Below the pieces are notes generated by a model that saw nothing but the letters and a program-made list of their open reading frames with translations, did no database searches and was not told the DNA's origin. The position numbers and the translations under genes are program-made. A stretch of DNA of 45,928 bases from a bacterium. GTDB taxonomy: Bacteria; Actinomycetota; Acidimicrobiia; Acidimicrobiales; Bin134. Positions 33,680 to 41,852 of this stretch are shown piece by piece (the first letter of the stretch is position 1; every line of letters begins with the position of its first letter). The DNA lies in the NCBI GenBank assembly GCA_028819295.1, contig JAPPMA010000026.1, forward strand, positions 1 to 45,928, read 5' to 3'.

Positions 33680-33706
33680 TGGTGCAATTATAACCAGTAG
33701 TGGTCC
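33673..33706 (-). promoter_or_regulatory. Inverted repeat flanking a TATAAT promoter
   Basis: GGACCACT (33673-33680) and AGTGGTCC (33699-33706) are perfect 8-bp arms on either side of TATAAT on the minus strand, with the GTG start inside one arm. A protein bound here would block the promoter. Confidence 0.5.
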
Positions 33707-33751
33707 CAAACGGTCCAATGTTAAGTCGGCAGCATCTACAGGGCTGGCGGA

Positions 33752-33757
33752 TATGAT
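33752..33757 (+). promoter_or_regulatory. -10 hexamer of a leaderless vapB promoter
   Basis: TATGAT is followed after 6 bases by GTG at 33764, the same spacing as the vapB promoter at 4697. Confidence 0.45.
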
Positions 33758-33763
33758 GTGCTG

Positions 33764-33997
33764 GTGCCAGTAACTCTCGAGCTCCCTGACAATGTGGTGG
33801 CTCGTCTTCGCCGCGAGGCCGACAGTCGGGGCGTGAGCTTGGACGAACTCGTGACTGAATTGGCATCGCTGCTTCCCCTTTCGCCAACACCGGTTGGCCA
33901 CCGTACTTTGGGATTTGTCGGCATCGGAGCTTCAAACTCAAGCTTCAACGCCGCCAACGCAGACGAGATCCTCGCCGAGGGTTTCGGACGCAGCTGA
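33764..33997 (+). CDS. VapB-type antitoxin (short)
   Basis: A 77-aa protein with a ribbon-helix-helix-like start (PVTLELPDNVVARLRREADS, then RGVSLDELVTELASLL), as in VapB/MazE-type antitoxins. The C-terminal part is Ser/Asn-rich. A GTG at 33758 is possible; GTG 33764 fits the promoter spacing better. The partner toxin gene begins 4 bases after its TGA. Confidence 0.75.
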   Translation: MPVTLELPDNVVARLRREADSRGVSLDELVTELASLLPLSPTPVGHRTLGFVGIGASNSSFNAANADEILAEGFGRS

Positions 33998-34001
33998 ACT
34001 C

Positions 34002-34412
34002 TTGCTGGTTGTAGACACCGGGGTCCTGCTAGCGGCGGCTGACTCCAGCGACCCCGATCATGTTGCATGTGCATCACTATTGGCCACCGAGCCCGGGCCG
34101 CTGCTCGCCTCCCCGCTTGTAGTCGCCGAAGCGGCCTATCTCATCGGACGCCAACTGGGCACGTTTGCCGAGTCAGCCTTCATGCGCTCGATCGCTGCTG
34201 GAGAAATCACTATGGAGACCTTGACCGCGGCTGAGTTGGTTGCAGTCTCGGATCTGATTGACCGCTACTCCGACCTAGGGCTGGGTGCGACTGATGCCTC
34301 TGTCGTGGTTCTTGCCGCGCGACATGAAATCCGACGAATCGCAACCCTCGATCGCCGCCACTTCAGTGTCGTGCGCACTATGACCGGAAAGAGCTTCGAG
34401 CTCGTGCCATAG
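34002..34412 (+). CDS. VapC-type PIN-domain toxin
   Basis: A 136-aa PIN RNase with VVDTGVLLAAADSSD (first Asp), PLVVAEAAYLI (Glu), LGATDASVVVLA (Asp) and IATLDRRHFSVV (Asp). The start is uncertain: TTG 34002 gives MLVVDTG and lies 4 bp after the antitoxin stop; the frame is open upstream inside the antitoxin gene. No good ribosome-binding site is visible, so it probably depends on coupling to the upstream gene. It is the third PIN module here. Confidence 0.85.
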   Translation: MLVVDTGVLLAAADSSDPDHVACASLLATEPGPLLASPLVVAEAAYLIGRQLGTFAESAFMRSIAAGEITMETLTAAELVAVSDLIDRYSDLGLGATDASVVVLAARHEIRRIATLDRRHFSVVRTMTGKSFELVP

Positions 34413-34416
34413 AAGA

Positions 34417-34436
34417 GCGCTTCGCGTACTTTTTTT
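34417..34436 (+). terminator. Weak hairpin and T-tract after the PIN toxin
   Basis: A short GCGC-TTC-GCGT stem is followed by seven T residues at 34430-34436. The stem is only 4 bp, so it is a poor but plausible terminator at the end of the vapBC pair. Confidence 0.3.
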
Positions 34437-34437
34437 G

Positions 34438-34815
34438 CTATGCAGCCAGAACTTCGTTGACGATCTTGTAGCCGCTGATGACCGTCATGCCATTGCTCCG
34501 AGGGAAGCGCAGCGGTGTGCGCTTGCGGGCTGGTTCCGCCACGATATCGGCGGCGCGGAACACCTTGCTTATGGTCGTTGCCATCTTCTTCAGGGCACCG
34601 TCAAGCGAGTCGGCGTCGGCAACAAGGAACCAGATCCGCAATTCTCCGGTGTCGGCTTGACCGAACACACCGCAGTCTGAAATCAGGCCGTGCAGACTGT
34701 CCGACACCTTCTCGAACACCGCATCGTATTCGTCCCTACTGAGCGGCTGCTCTCGCCCTTCGGACCTGCGAGCCAGCACGCCCGTGACAGTGACTTCCAT
34801 GATCGGGTCGCTCAT
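34438..34815 (-). CDS. Hypothetical protein, 125 aa
   Basis: Starts at ATG 34815 with an AAGGAGG site 5 bases upstream, a strong indication of a real gene. The protein (MSDPIMEVTVTGVLARRSEG ... GELRIWFLVADADSLDGALK) looks alpha/beta and has no motif I recognise. It lies in the 2-kb segment between the two copies of the 82-aa gene and is convergent with the PIN toxin. Confidence 0.68.
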   Translation of the reverse strand: MSDPIMEVTVTGVLARRSEGREQPLSRDEYDAVFEKVSDSLHGLISDCGVFGQADTGELRIWFLVADADSLDGALKKMATTISKVFRAADIVAEPARKRTPLRFPRSNGMTVISGYKIVNEVLAA

Positions 34816-34901
34816 GCCACCTCCTTGGCGCAAGTCAGTGCGGACATCTGTCGATGTCGGCTTGCCGGTTGACGAGCGTGCGCTGTGAAGACGGGGTGAG
34901 G

Positions 34902-35219
34902 GGGATGGACACTGGGTCTATCCGACGGATCGGTTCATGGCCCCGAAGTCGGCGAAGTCGCGGCCGATCCTGATAAGGGAAAACTCGCCTTCGCCGAACT
35001 GCTCATAGCCGGCGATGTTCGCAGTTTCAAGGTCGTCAAACACACCATCAAGATCGCCATCGTGCATAAGGGCGATCCTGTCGCGGTCGTCCCGCTCCAA
35101 GCGCACTCGGTGGTCGGACTCGTAGGCGGCTCGGTTCATCTGGGCCTGATCCAGTTCACCCTGCATGCCTTGCCTCCAGGGTCTTTCCCACAGCCAGAAT
35201 GCTACTGTCGCGGAAGCAC
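34902..35219. repeat. Copy 2 of the roughly 318-bp direct repeat
   Basis: Matches 32713-33030 in the same orientation. The two copies bracket the segment with the HTH pair, VapBC pair and 125-aa gene. Confidence 0.85.
34918..35166 (-). CDS. Duplicated 82-aa hypothetical protein (copy 2)
   Basis: Begins MQGELDQAQMNRAAYESDHR; it differs from copy 1 at 9 of 82 residues and ends with the identical FGAMNRSVG. The ATG at 35166 has a GGAGG ribosome-binding site, as in copy 1. Unknown acidic protein; keeping the frame open in both copies suggests that it is expressed. Confidence 0.72.
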   Translation of the reverse strand: MQGELDQAQMNRAAYESDHRVRLERDDRDRIALMHDGDLDGVFDDLETANIAGYEQFGEGEFSLIRIGRDFADFGAMNRSVG

Positions 35220-35351
35220 TTTTGCGGGTTGGTGATGGAGGCGACCAGGCGCTCCACTACAGGGCAGATCACGAACCGGGCGGCTGGGGTTCGTCTTTGT
35301 GACTTTCTAGCTCTCGCAATCCGACGACTTGTCACCTGCTTGTCACACTGT

Positions 35352-35386
35352 CGCGAAGTCTTATCACATTGTGACAAGACTTCGCG
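35352..35386. promoter_or_regulatory. 35-bp near-palindrome upstream of the AlbA_2 gene
   Basis: Two 17-bp arms (CGCGAAGTCTTATCACA and its complement, one mismatch) with a 1-base centre. Two further CTTGTCAC boxes lie just upstream at about 35328-35345. This looks like an operator, probably for the AlbA_2 protein that starts about 87 bp downstream. A T-tract is absent, so it is not a terminator. Confidence 0.65.
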
Positions 35387-35472
35387 CAACATGTACTAAG
35401 TAGTGATATGTTAACCAAACATGACTGCAAGCTTCCAAAGATGAAACCAGCCCAAATCAATTCGAAACCGCA

Positions 35473-36996
35473 ATGACTACTGGACTTCAACCCCAAGTTG
35501 ACGAGGCTGTCCGCCATCTTCGACAAGCAGGCACCGATCTCCAGAACATCGAGGTCAAAGCGGCCAGTGGTGGCCTTCCACGCTCTGCCAAGGAGTCGGT
35601 GTCGGCATTCGCCAACACCCGCGGCGGCATTATCATCCTTGGGCTGAGCGACGGCGACTTCCTGCCAGTTCCCATCGATGCTGCAAAGCTCGCCGCCGAT
35701 CTCGCTTCGGTTTGCGCCAACGAAGTAGAGCCCTCGATCAGAGCCGAGTTCGACATCGCCCATGTAGAGGGCCACCCAGTAGTGGCAGCTTTGGTGGAGG
35801 AACTGCCGACCGGGCGCAAGCCTTGCTTTGTAAAGAGCAAGGGCATGGAAAGCGGGTCGTACATCCGAACCCATGACGGCGATTACCGTCTGAGCTCCTA
35901 CGAAATACACATCTTGGTGTCGGGTCGGGGACAACCACTTGACGATATGGCAGTAGTCGGGGGAGCGAGCGTCGCCGACCTCGATGATGACCTCGTCGTT
36001 TCGTTGTTGAATCGCATTCGCAACAGGCGAGGGCAGACAATGGCCTCGCAGAGCGACACCGACATCCTCAAGATGCTCGGCGTGATAGTCGGAAATGGCC
36101 ACGAGCCATCAATCACTCTCGCTGGCCTCATGACACTTGGGCGATTCCCGCAGCAATTCGTTCCCCAGCTCAATGTGACATTCGTAGCGTTTCCCACCGT
36201 AACCGGAAGACCGCTAGAAGACGGCACTCGATTTCTGGATAACGAACCCATCGATGGGCCGATACCCGCGATGGTGGCCGGTGCGCTGGCCGCGGTGCGG
36301 CGCAACATCACTCGCCGATCGGTAGTCACCGGAGCGGGCCGGCTGGATGTCTGGGAGTATCCCGATGAGGCAGTTCGTGAGATCGTGGGAAATGCCCTAA
36401 TGCACCGGGACTACCACCCCTCATCGCACGGTTCCCAGGTGAGAATCGAGCTCTACCCTGACCGACTAGAGGTGGTGAACCCCGGTGGACTCCACGGTGA
36501 GATCAACAGAGATCACCTGTTTTCTCGACCAGTCACGTCTTCACGAAACTCCCGGCTCGCCAAGTTGCTTGAGGACATCGAAATCCCATCGACCAATACA
36601 ACCGTGTGCGAAAACCGAGGGTCGGGTCTGCTCGCTGTCGCAGCCTCGCTCCAAAATGCAGGTCTTCACCGGCCAGTATTCGAGGACAGCATCAGAAACT
36701 TCACGGTGAAGCTCCAGGGTGCTACCTACCCCTTGGATCACTCAAGTGGATCACGTCACGACAATGTCGCCCAAAGGAGTTCGAGAGAATCGCCCCGCGA
36801 CAAAATCAGAGCACTGTTGACTAAAGGCCCTCTACCTGCCAAAGACCTCGTTGAAGAACTCGGCATGAGCAGAGGGGGGGTGCTCCGATGGCTGCGAATT
36901 ATGGAAAGAGACGGAGAGATCGAGACGACTGAGGCAGCAAGGCGAAGCCCCCGCAACCGCTGGCAGCTTGTGGTCTCAGATTTCACGACACGCTGA
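35473..36996 (+). CDS. AlbA_2 (Schlafen-like) domain ATP-binding transcriptional regulator
   Basis: A 507-aa protein of the COG2865 type. The N-terminal AlbA_2 domain has IEVKAASGGLPRSAKESVSA then FANTRGGIIILGL. An ATP-binding GHKL-like domain follows: EIVGNALMHRDYHP, DRLEVVNPGGLHG and NRGSGLLAV. The C-terminal winged helix is IRALLTKGPLPAKDLVEELG. Such proteins are common in defence islands as putative regulators. The near-palindromic operator upstream suggests autoregulation. The start at ATG 35473 agrees with the beginning of the conserved sequence. It is the last island-like gene before the GC-rich backbone. Confidence 0.85.
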   Translation: MTTGLQPQVDEAVRHLRQAGTDLQNIEVKAASGGLPRSAKESVSAFANTRGGIIILGLSDGDFLPVPIDAAKLAADLASVCANEVEPSIRAEFDIAHVEGHPVVAALVEELPTGRKPCFVKSKGMESGSYIRTHDGDYRLSSYEIHILVSGRGQPLDDMAVVGGASVADLDDDLVVSLLNRIRNRRGQTMASQSDTDILKMLGVIVGNGHEPSITLAGLMTLGRFPQQFVPQLNVTFVAFPTVTGRPLEDGTRFLDNEPIDGPIPAMVAGALAAVRRNITRRSVVTGAGRLDVWEYPDEAVREIVGNALMHRDYHPSSHGSQVRIELYPDRLEVVNPGGLHGEINRDHLFSRPVTSSRNSRLAKLLEDIEIPSTNTTVCENRGSGLLAVAASLQNAGLHRPVFEDSIRNFTVKLQGATYPLDHSSGSRHDNVAQRSSRESPRDKIRALLTKGPLPAKDLVEELGMSRGGVLRWLRIMERDGEIETTEAARRSPRNRWQLVVSDFTTR

Positions 36997-37038
36997 ACCC
37001 GACGAAAGCCCACGCCAGCGGCCTCCAAGTTGGGGGAC

Positions 37039-38265
37039 TCAAGTCCCCATGGGCTGGAGTTCGTCTTCCAGGCCTTCTTCTTCGCGGACCAGGTTCCAGC
37101 CGAAGCGCTCGGCTAGGGCTTCGCGGCCTTCGTCGGGGCCGCTGGCGATGATCTCGTCGCCGGCATAGAGCATGGCGCTGCCCCGGGGGCGGTAGATGTA
37201 GCGGCCGGCCCGGCGGATGGCCAGCACGGTGAAACCGGGCTCGATGTTGAGGGCCAGCTCCTTGAGCGAGGCCCCATCGGCGCCGCTCAAGCGGGCCACC
37301 GGCAGCTCGACCACCACCTCGTCGGAGTCGCCGAGGGCGATCTCCAAAATGGGGTGGACCTCTTCGCCCTGTTCCACCAGTGCGATCATCTGGCGGGCCT
37401 GATCCCCGATGTCCTCGGCTGCTTGGCCCAGATGCAGCAGCCCCCGCAACGGCGAGGGATCGATGTTGTTGGCCGCCGCCCGCAGCACCCACAGCTCCAG
37501 TTGGTGGTTCATCTCGTCGAGGCGCCCCTCCAGAAGCCGCACCTGGGCGGCCAGTCCCCGGTCGTTGAGCACCAGCGCCGAGTAGGCCAGCCCCACCGCG
37601 GCCTCCGACAGGTCCTTCATCTCCACCAGCACGTCCACCGCCCGATCCAGATCGGAGATCCAGGGGTCTTCGGGGGCCACCGGCTCCTCCCACATGGGCG
37701 CGGCGGCCAGTTGGTGCAGCCGCATGATGCCCGCGGGCGAGCCTCGCAAGAACAGCACATCGTCGGGCATCATGAGCTGATCGCCGCCCACATCGGTGAT
37801 CCATCTGCGGTCCCGCCGGATGGCCATCACCCGCATCCCGGCCACCACGGGCAGCTCCAAGTCGCCCAGAGGACGGCGCACCATGTGCGATCCCTCCCGC
37901 ACCACCAGCCGATGCGATACCTCCTCAGCGCTGGACAAGTCGGCCACCAGCTCGGCGGGGATTCCCAGCCGGCGGCTCACGATCCGGGAGATGTCCACCG
38001 CGTCGTTGGCGATCCGCTCGATGGCGCTGATCACCTGGAGCACCGACGACATGCCCTCGGCCTCCCGGGGGTGGCGAACCGCCATGATGCACACCGCCCG
38101 CATGTCCTGCACCAGCGCGGTCATCTGGACCTCGAGCTCGTCGACCTCGGTGGCCATGTCAGGATCGCCGAAGTACAGGGCGGCGTAGGCCAGATCGACC
38201 ATCAGCTCGGAGAGGTCTTTGGCCTCGGCGAGCATGGCCCGAAGATTGCGGGGTTTATCGTCCAT
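37039..38265 (-). CDS. PhoU/TrkA-C double-repeat protein
   Basis: A 408-aa protein built from two similar halves. Each half has a PhoU-like helical segment (KDLSELMVDLAYAALYFGDP in the first; KDLSEAAVGLAYSALVLNDR in the second) followed by a TrkA-C/RCK-C ligand-binding segment (MRVMAIRRDRRWITDVGGDQ and FTVLAIRRAGRYIYRPRGSA). It probably regulates ion transport in response to a small ligand. It lies 51 bp downstream of an MgtE/SLC41-type transporter gene on the same strand, a common pairing, and the two probably work together. The 17-bp stretch at its 3' end recurs at 33143. Confidence 0.85.
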   Translation of the reverse strand: MDDKPRNLRAMLAEAKDLSELMVDLAYAALYFGDPDMATEVDELEVQMTALVQDMRAVCIMAVRHPREAEGMSSVLQVISAIERIANDAVDISRIVSRRLGIPAELVADLSSAEEVSHRLVVREGSHMVRRPLGDLELPVVAGMRVMAIRRDRRWITDVGGDQLMMPDDVLFLRGSPAGIMRLHQLAAAPMWEEPVAPEDPWISDLDRAVDVLVEMKDLSEAAVGLAYSALVLNDRGLAAQVRLLEGRLDEMNHQLELWVLRAAANNIDPSPLRGLLHLGQAAEDIGDQARQMIALVEQGEEVHPILEIALGDSDEVVVELPVARLSGADGASLKELALNIEPGFTVLAIRRAGRYIYRPRGSAMLYAGDEIIASGPDEGREALAERFGWNLVREEEGLEDELQPMGT

Positions 38266-38316
38266 TGTCAGGTCTCCCCAAGATAGCCATCGGATTCAAA
38301 ATGAGTCATTTGCCCT

Positions 38317-39573
38317 TCACCCCGCACCCACAGCCTCGATGGCGAACACCAGGGTGAGGGCGCCCACCAAATCGAGCACCGCGGTCACCGTGGGGATGCC
38401 CACGGAGTCGGGGTCAATGCCGAAGCGGACGGCGGCGATGGTCCCGTAGTAGGCCACCGCCACCACCACCACCACCGCCAGGATTCCGCCCACCAGAGCC
38501 ACCCCCACCAACCGCTCCACCCCCGGCCCGGCCAGATCCACCAGCGATCCCGCCCCTTGCGACACCAGGGCCACGATGGCGAACACCGGCAGCGCCAGCC
38601 CTATGGTCACCCCCACATCGGTGCGGGCCCCCCGATGGGGCACAAGCGAGGGGCCGATCAAGCCCAGGTGAAGCTTGCTGGACAGCCGATTGGCCAAGAT
38701 GCCCCCCAGGGCGCCGGCGGTGGCCAGAAAGCCGGGGATCAGAACCAGCAGTACTGGGCGCTCGGAGAACACCTCGAACCGGTTCTCCACCGTCACCCCG
38801 GCCATCAGCGACAAGAACCCGGCCAGCACCAGCACCGGAACCGACTCCCGCATGACGGTCCGCAGCTGGGGGGCATTGGAGCGGAGCGCGCCCACCAGCG
38901 ACACAATCGCAGCAACCGCCACTGCCCCGGCGATCACCGGGGTCACCACGTCGATGCGCACCAGATAGGAGGCCAAGATGAGCGCGGGCAGGGTCAACAC
39001 GTCGCCCGCGGCGGTCACCATGGGGGCGGTCACGTTGTCGGGGTCGAGACCCCAGCGCACCGACCCGGTGGCCATGCCCAGCGTCACCAGCAGCACGAAC
39101 ACCGAGGCCAGCAGCCCGCCCACCACCGAGATGACCACGTAGTCGGCCACACCGATGGCGTTCTCCACCCCGAGATTCGAAGCCATCGCCGAGGCCAGCA
39201 GGGCCAGCACCAGCGACATCAGCAGGGTCAACACCAACGATGCCCACACGTTCTGGCCCACCACGCTGGACGAGCGCAGCGACAAGCGGAACGTTCCGGC
39301 GTGGATGGCGGTGCCCAGCCGGCTGCCCAGCGCCCCGAAGATCTTCCCCGGCAGGGCTATGGCCGCCGGCACCAGCAGCAAGAGGCCGGGCAGCTCGGCC
39401 AGGCGCTCGTGGCTCCGGCCCAGCACCACGCCGGCCACCACGCTGGTCACCGCCAGGATGCACAGCGCCCCCAGCGACTGGCGCACACCCCGGGGGTCGG
39501 GGCCGAGCAGCCGGACCACATGCAGCCTGCTGCCCGACCGCCGGATGAGCGAGAGCACTGTGCGGGAGAGCAT
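38317..39573 (-). CDS. MgtE/SLC41-type divalent cation transporter
   Basis: A 418-aa integral membrane protein made of two MgtE-type repeats. Each has several transmembrane helices and a conserved loop: WGLDPDNVTAPMVTAAGDVL in the first and FGIDPDSVGIPTVTAVLDLV in the second. The Asp/Pro motif is the ion-path signature of Mg2+ transporters. Unlike classical MgtE, it lacks the cytosolic N and CBS domains; the neighbouring PhoU/TrkA-C protein may supply the regulation. The start ATG 39573 (MLSRTVLSLIRR) was chosen because the upstream part of the long open frame is not protein-like; it lies 20 bp after the nitronate monooxygenase gene. Confidence 0.85.
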   Translation of the reverse strand: MLSRTVLSLIRRSGSRLHVVRLLGPDPRGVRQSLGALCILAVTSVVAGVVLGRSHERLAELPGLLLLVPAAIALPGKIFGALGSRLGTAIHAGTFRLSLRSSSVVGQNVWASLVLTLLMSLVLALLASAMASNLGVENAIGVADYVVISVVGGLLASVFVLLVTLGMATGSVRWGLDPDNVTAPMVTAAGDVLTLPALILASYLVRIDVVTPVIAGAVAVAAIVSLVGALRSNAPQLRTVMRESVPVLVLAGFLSLMAGVTVENRFEVFSERPVLLVLIPGFLATAGALGGILANRLSSKLHLGLIGPSLVPHRGARTDVGVTIGLALPVFAIVALVSQGAGSLVDLAGPGVERLVGVALVGGILAVVVVVAVAYYGTIAAVRFGIDPDSVGIPTVTAVLDLVGALTLVFAIEAVGAG

Positions 39574-39593
39574 GAGGGTGACTTCCCGCCCGG

Positions 39594-40523
39594 CTACCCC
39601 GTCGCGGCCTGGCCCAGTTGGCGCAGACGCACCTGGCAGTCGTCCCAGGCCTCCCGCAGGATGTCGGCCACTGGGCGCACCTCGTCGATACGGCCCATCA
39701 CCTGGCCGCCGAAGGGAACGGCAACGTCCATCTGCCCGCCGAAGTACTGGTCCATGAGCCGGTCTAGGCCGGGCATCTGCACCTGGTCGCGGTGCTCCAT
39801 CTCGGCGGTCAGCTCGGTGCGCAGCGCCCGCATGCCGGGGCGGCCGAACCGGTTCAACAACACGGTGTCGGTCTCGGCTGCCGCCACCACCGCCTGCTTC
39901 CAATTGTCATGCACCGGCGACTCGGCCGCCGACAGCATCCTGGTGCCCATCTGCACCCCGTCGGCCCCCAAAGCCAGGGCCGCGGCCATGGACACGCCAT
40001 CGCAGATGCCCCCGGCGGCGACTACCGGCACCTCCACCTCGGCCACCACCAGCGGGGTGAGCACCATGGTGGACGACCCGTGGGGGTTCTTGAAGCCGCC
40101 GCCCTCCACCCCCTCCACGATGAGCCCGTCCACCCCGGCATCCACTGCCTTGAGGGCCCCGCGCAATGTGGGCACGACATGGAAGACCGTGATACCGGCG
40201 TCTTTGAGCATCGCGGTGAACCGGTTGGGGTCGCCCGCCGATGTGGTCACAAACCCCACCTCGTGTTCGATCACGAAATCGATCACGGTGGCGTCGGGCA
40301 CCAGCAACTGGGCGATGTTCACCCCCCACGGGCGGTCGGTTAGATCGCGCATCTTGGCGATCTCCACCTTGATGTCGTCGAGCTGGCCCGAGGAGGTCTC
40401 GATGATGCCCATGCCCCCGGCGTTGGACACCGCCGAGGCCAGCTTGGCCCGGGCGATGTAGCCCATCGGGGCCTGCACCACTGGGATGTCGATGCCCAAA
40501 AGATCGGTGATGCGGGTTTTCAT
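39594..40523 (-). CDS. Nitronate monooxygenase (2-nitropropane dioxygenase family)
   Basis: A 309-aa FMN-dependent barrel enzyme that oxidises alkyl nitronates or related compounds. Family marks: IPVVQAPMGYIARAKLASAV at the start, FVTTSAGDPNRF, VDGLIVEGVEGGGF (phosphate binding), VPVVAAGGICDGVSMAAALA and GADGVQMGTRML. The His of the usual EGGGHGG motif is replaced by Phe (EGVEGGGF), so the true substrate may differ. It starts at ATG 40523. Confidence 0.88.
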   Translation of the reverse strand: MKTRITDLLGIDIPVVQAPMGYIARAKLASAVSNAGGMGIIETSSGQLDDIKVEIAKMRDLTDRPWGVNIAQLLVPDATVIDFVIEHEVGFVTTSAGDPNRFTAMLKDAGITVFHVVPTLRGALKAVDAGVDGLIVEGVEGGGFKNPHGSSTMVLTPLVVAEVEVPVVAAGGICDGVSMAAALALGADGVQMGTRMLSAAESPVHDNWKQAVVAAAETDTVLLNRFGRPGMRALRTELTAEMEHRDQVQMPGLDRLMDQYFGGQMDVAVPFGGQVMGRIDEVRPVADILREAWDDCQVRLRQLGQAATG

Positions 40524-40560
40524 GGCGCCAGCCTCATCGCCTGCGGCATCCTCGGTGAAA

Positions 40561-41706
40561 TCACCGCCGCCGCCCAGGGCCGAACCCCCGCCGTCGTATC
40601 TCGCTCAGCAAGGGGGGCAGCGGGCGACGCAGGGGGCGATAGAACAGCGGCAGCCGGTGATAGGGAGAGGGCCGGTCGGTGCTCCACTTACCCGGCGGGG
40701 CGGAGGTGATCGAAGCCAGCCCCACCAGGCAGTTGTCGTAGTTAACCCGCCATCCGGCGTAGTCGCGCCACGCCTGATCACGGTCTTCCACCACCGGGAC
40801 CCCCGCATTCCGCAGCGTCTCGCAGGTGTCGTCGAACTCGTGGCGGCACACGGTGATCGGGCCTGTGGGCGCCGGGTTGGGGTCGTATTCGATGGCGAAG
40901 AAGTCGGCGATGTTGCGCAGCGCCACGTAGCCCGCCCGGATCATGTACGGCGCCCCGGGCGAATGGGGCACCGCCACCGCCGACAACATGATGGCAGCGG
41001 TGTCCAGGATGCAGCCTGCCGCGGTCACCCACGACCGGTCGGAGCGCACCGAACGGAAAAAGGCCAGCGCCGGGTGGGTCTGGTGGGTTTCTTCAATGTG
41101 GATGAACCAGTGCTCCCACTCGGTCCAGGTCTCGCCCATGTTCGCGAGGCCGCCGGTCTCGTGGGCCAAGATGATCATGGCCTCGGGCGTGGGCGGGTTA
41201 CCGGCCCGAATCTCCAGGCGGGCCACTGCGGCCTCCCGGGCGCTGAACGCGCTGTGCATAACCGGCAAAAAGCTGATCAGCAGCGCCACGATGCCGAGAC
41301 CGATGAGCGCCTCGGCCACCACCAGAACCTGCGTAAATAGGTCGGTGGCCACCCAATAGCCCAGGGTGGTGAGCGACCATCCGCTCAATACCAAAGCCTC
41401 CCTGTAGGGGCGCACGTCCAGCGCCCAGAACATCAGCGAAAACCCATAGATCACGCCGGCAGCCCACACCATCGGCAGCAGCATGAGCGTGGTAGGCGCG
41501 TAGCGGGCCAGCAGCGCATCGCGAGCTTCGTATGTCTTGCGCCGACGGGCGAACATCGAGAACAACAGCCCCACTCCCACATACACGAAGCGGACCACCA
41601 GGCTGCGCTCGGCCCGGGGAACCACCACGGTCTGAATGGCGAGCAAGAGCGTGCCCAAGGCGATCAGGGCCCCAACCGCAAACACCATGCCTTCAGCCGG
41701 GCTCAT
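40561..41706 (-). CDS. Channel-like membrane protein
   Basis: A 381-aa protein. The N-terminal third has several hydrophobic segments and a pore-loop-like SGWSLTTLGYWVATDLFTQV reminiscent of two-TM potassium channels, but the GYGD filter is changed to GYWVATD. The remaining two thirds (from about VMHSAFSAREAAVARLEIRA) are soluble and not recognised; they carry His/Glu-rich EWEHWFIHIEETHQTHP. The first 150 codons and six upstream bases are copied at 44108-44564. The start is the ATG at 41706. Function as an ion channel is inference. Confidence 0.7.
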   Translation of the reverse strand: MSPAEGMVFAVGALIALGTLLLAIQTVVVPRAERSLVVRFVYVGVGLLFSMFARRRKTYEARDALLARYAPTTLMLLPMVWAAGVIYGFSLMFWALDVRPYREALVLSGWSLTTLGYWVATDLFTQVLVVAEALIGLGIVALLISFLPVMHSAFSAREAAVARLEIRAGNPPTPEAMIILAHETGGLANMGETWTEWEHWFIHIEETHQTHPALAFFRSVRSDRSWVTAAGCILDTAAIMLSAVAVPHSPGAPYMIRAGYVALRNIADFFAIEYDPNPAPTGPITVCRHEFDDTCETLRNAGVPVVEDRDQAWRDYAGWRVNYDNCLVGLASITSAPPGKWSTDRPSPYHRLPLFYRPLRRPLPPLLSEIRRRGFGPGRRR

Positions 41707-41712
41707 ACGGGA
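41256..41712. repeat. 457-bp duplication, parent copy (5' end of the channel gene)
   Basis: Identical to 44108-44564 apart from one apparent substitution near 41296 (offset 2852). It covers the first 150 codons of the channel gene and six bases before the ATG. Confidence 0.95.
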
Positions 41713-41852
41713 TAAAGACTACGGGACTGCTGACACCGCCTCGGTAAATCCGCCTACCCTCAATGCATGGCGAAGATCCAGATCGGCCCCGAGCTCACCA
41801 ACGACGCCCCGGTGGGCACCGCCATCGGCGCAGTCCCGCCGAAGAGTCCTCC

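Noticed and set aside
35332..36102. Minus-strand open frame antisense to the AlbA_2 gene
   Set aside because: It is the complement of conserved AlbA_2 coding sequence and includes the operator.
38557..40461. Long plus-strand open frame over the transporter and nitronate monooxygenase genes
   Set aside because: It is antisense to two well-supported genes and has a compositionally biased translation.
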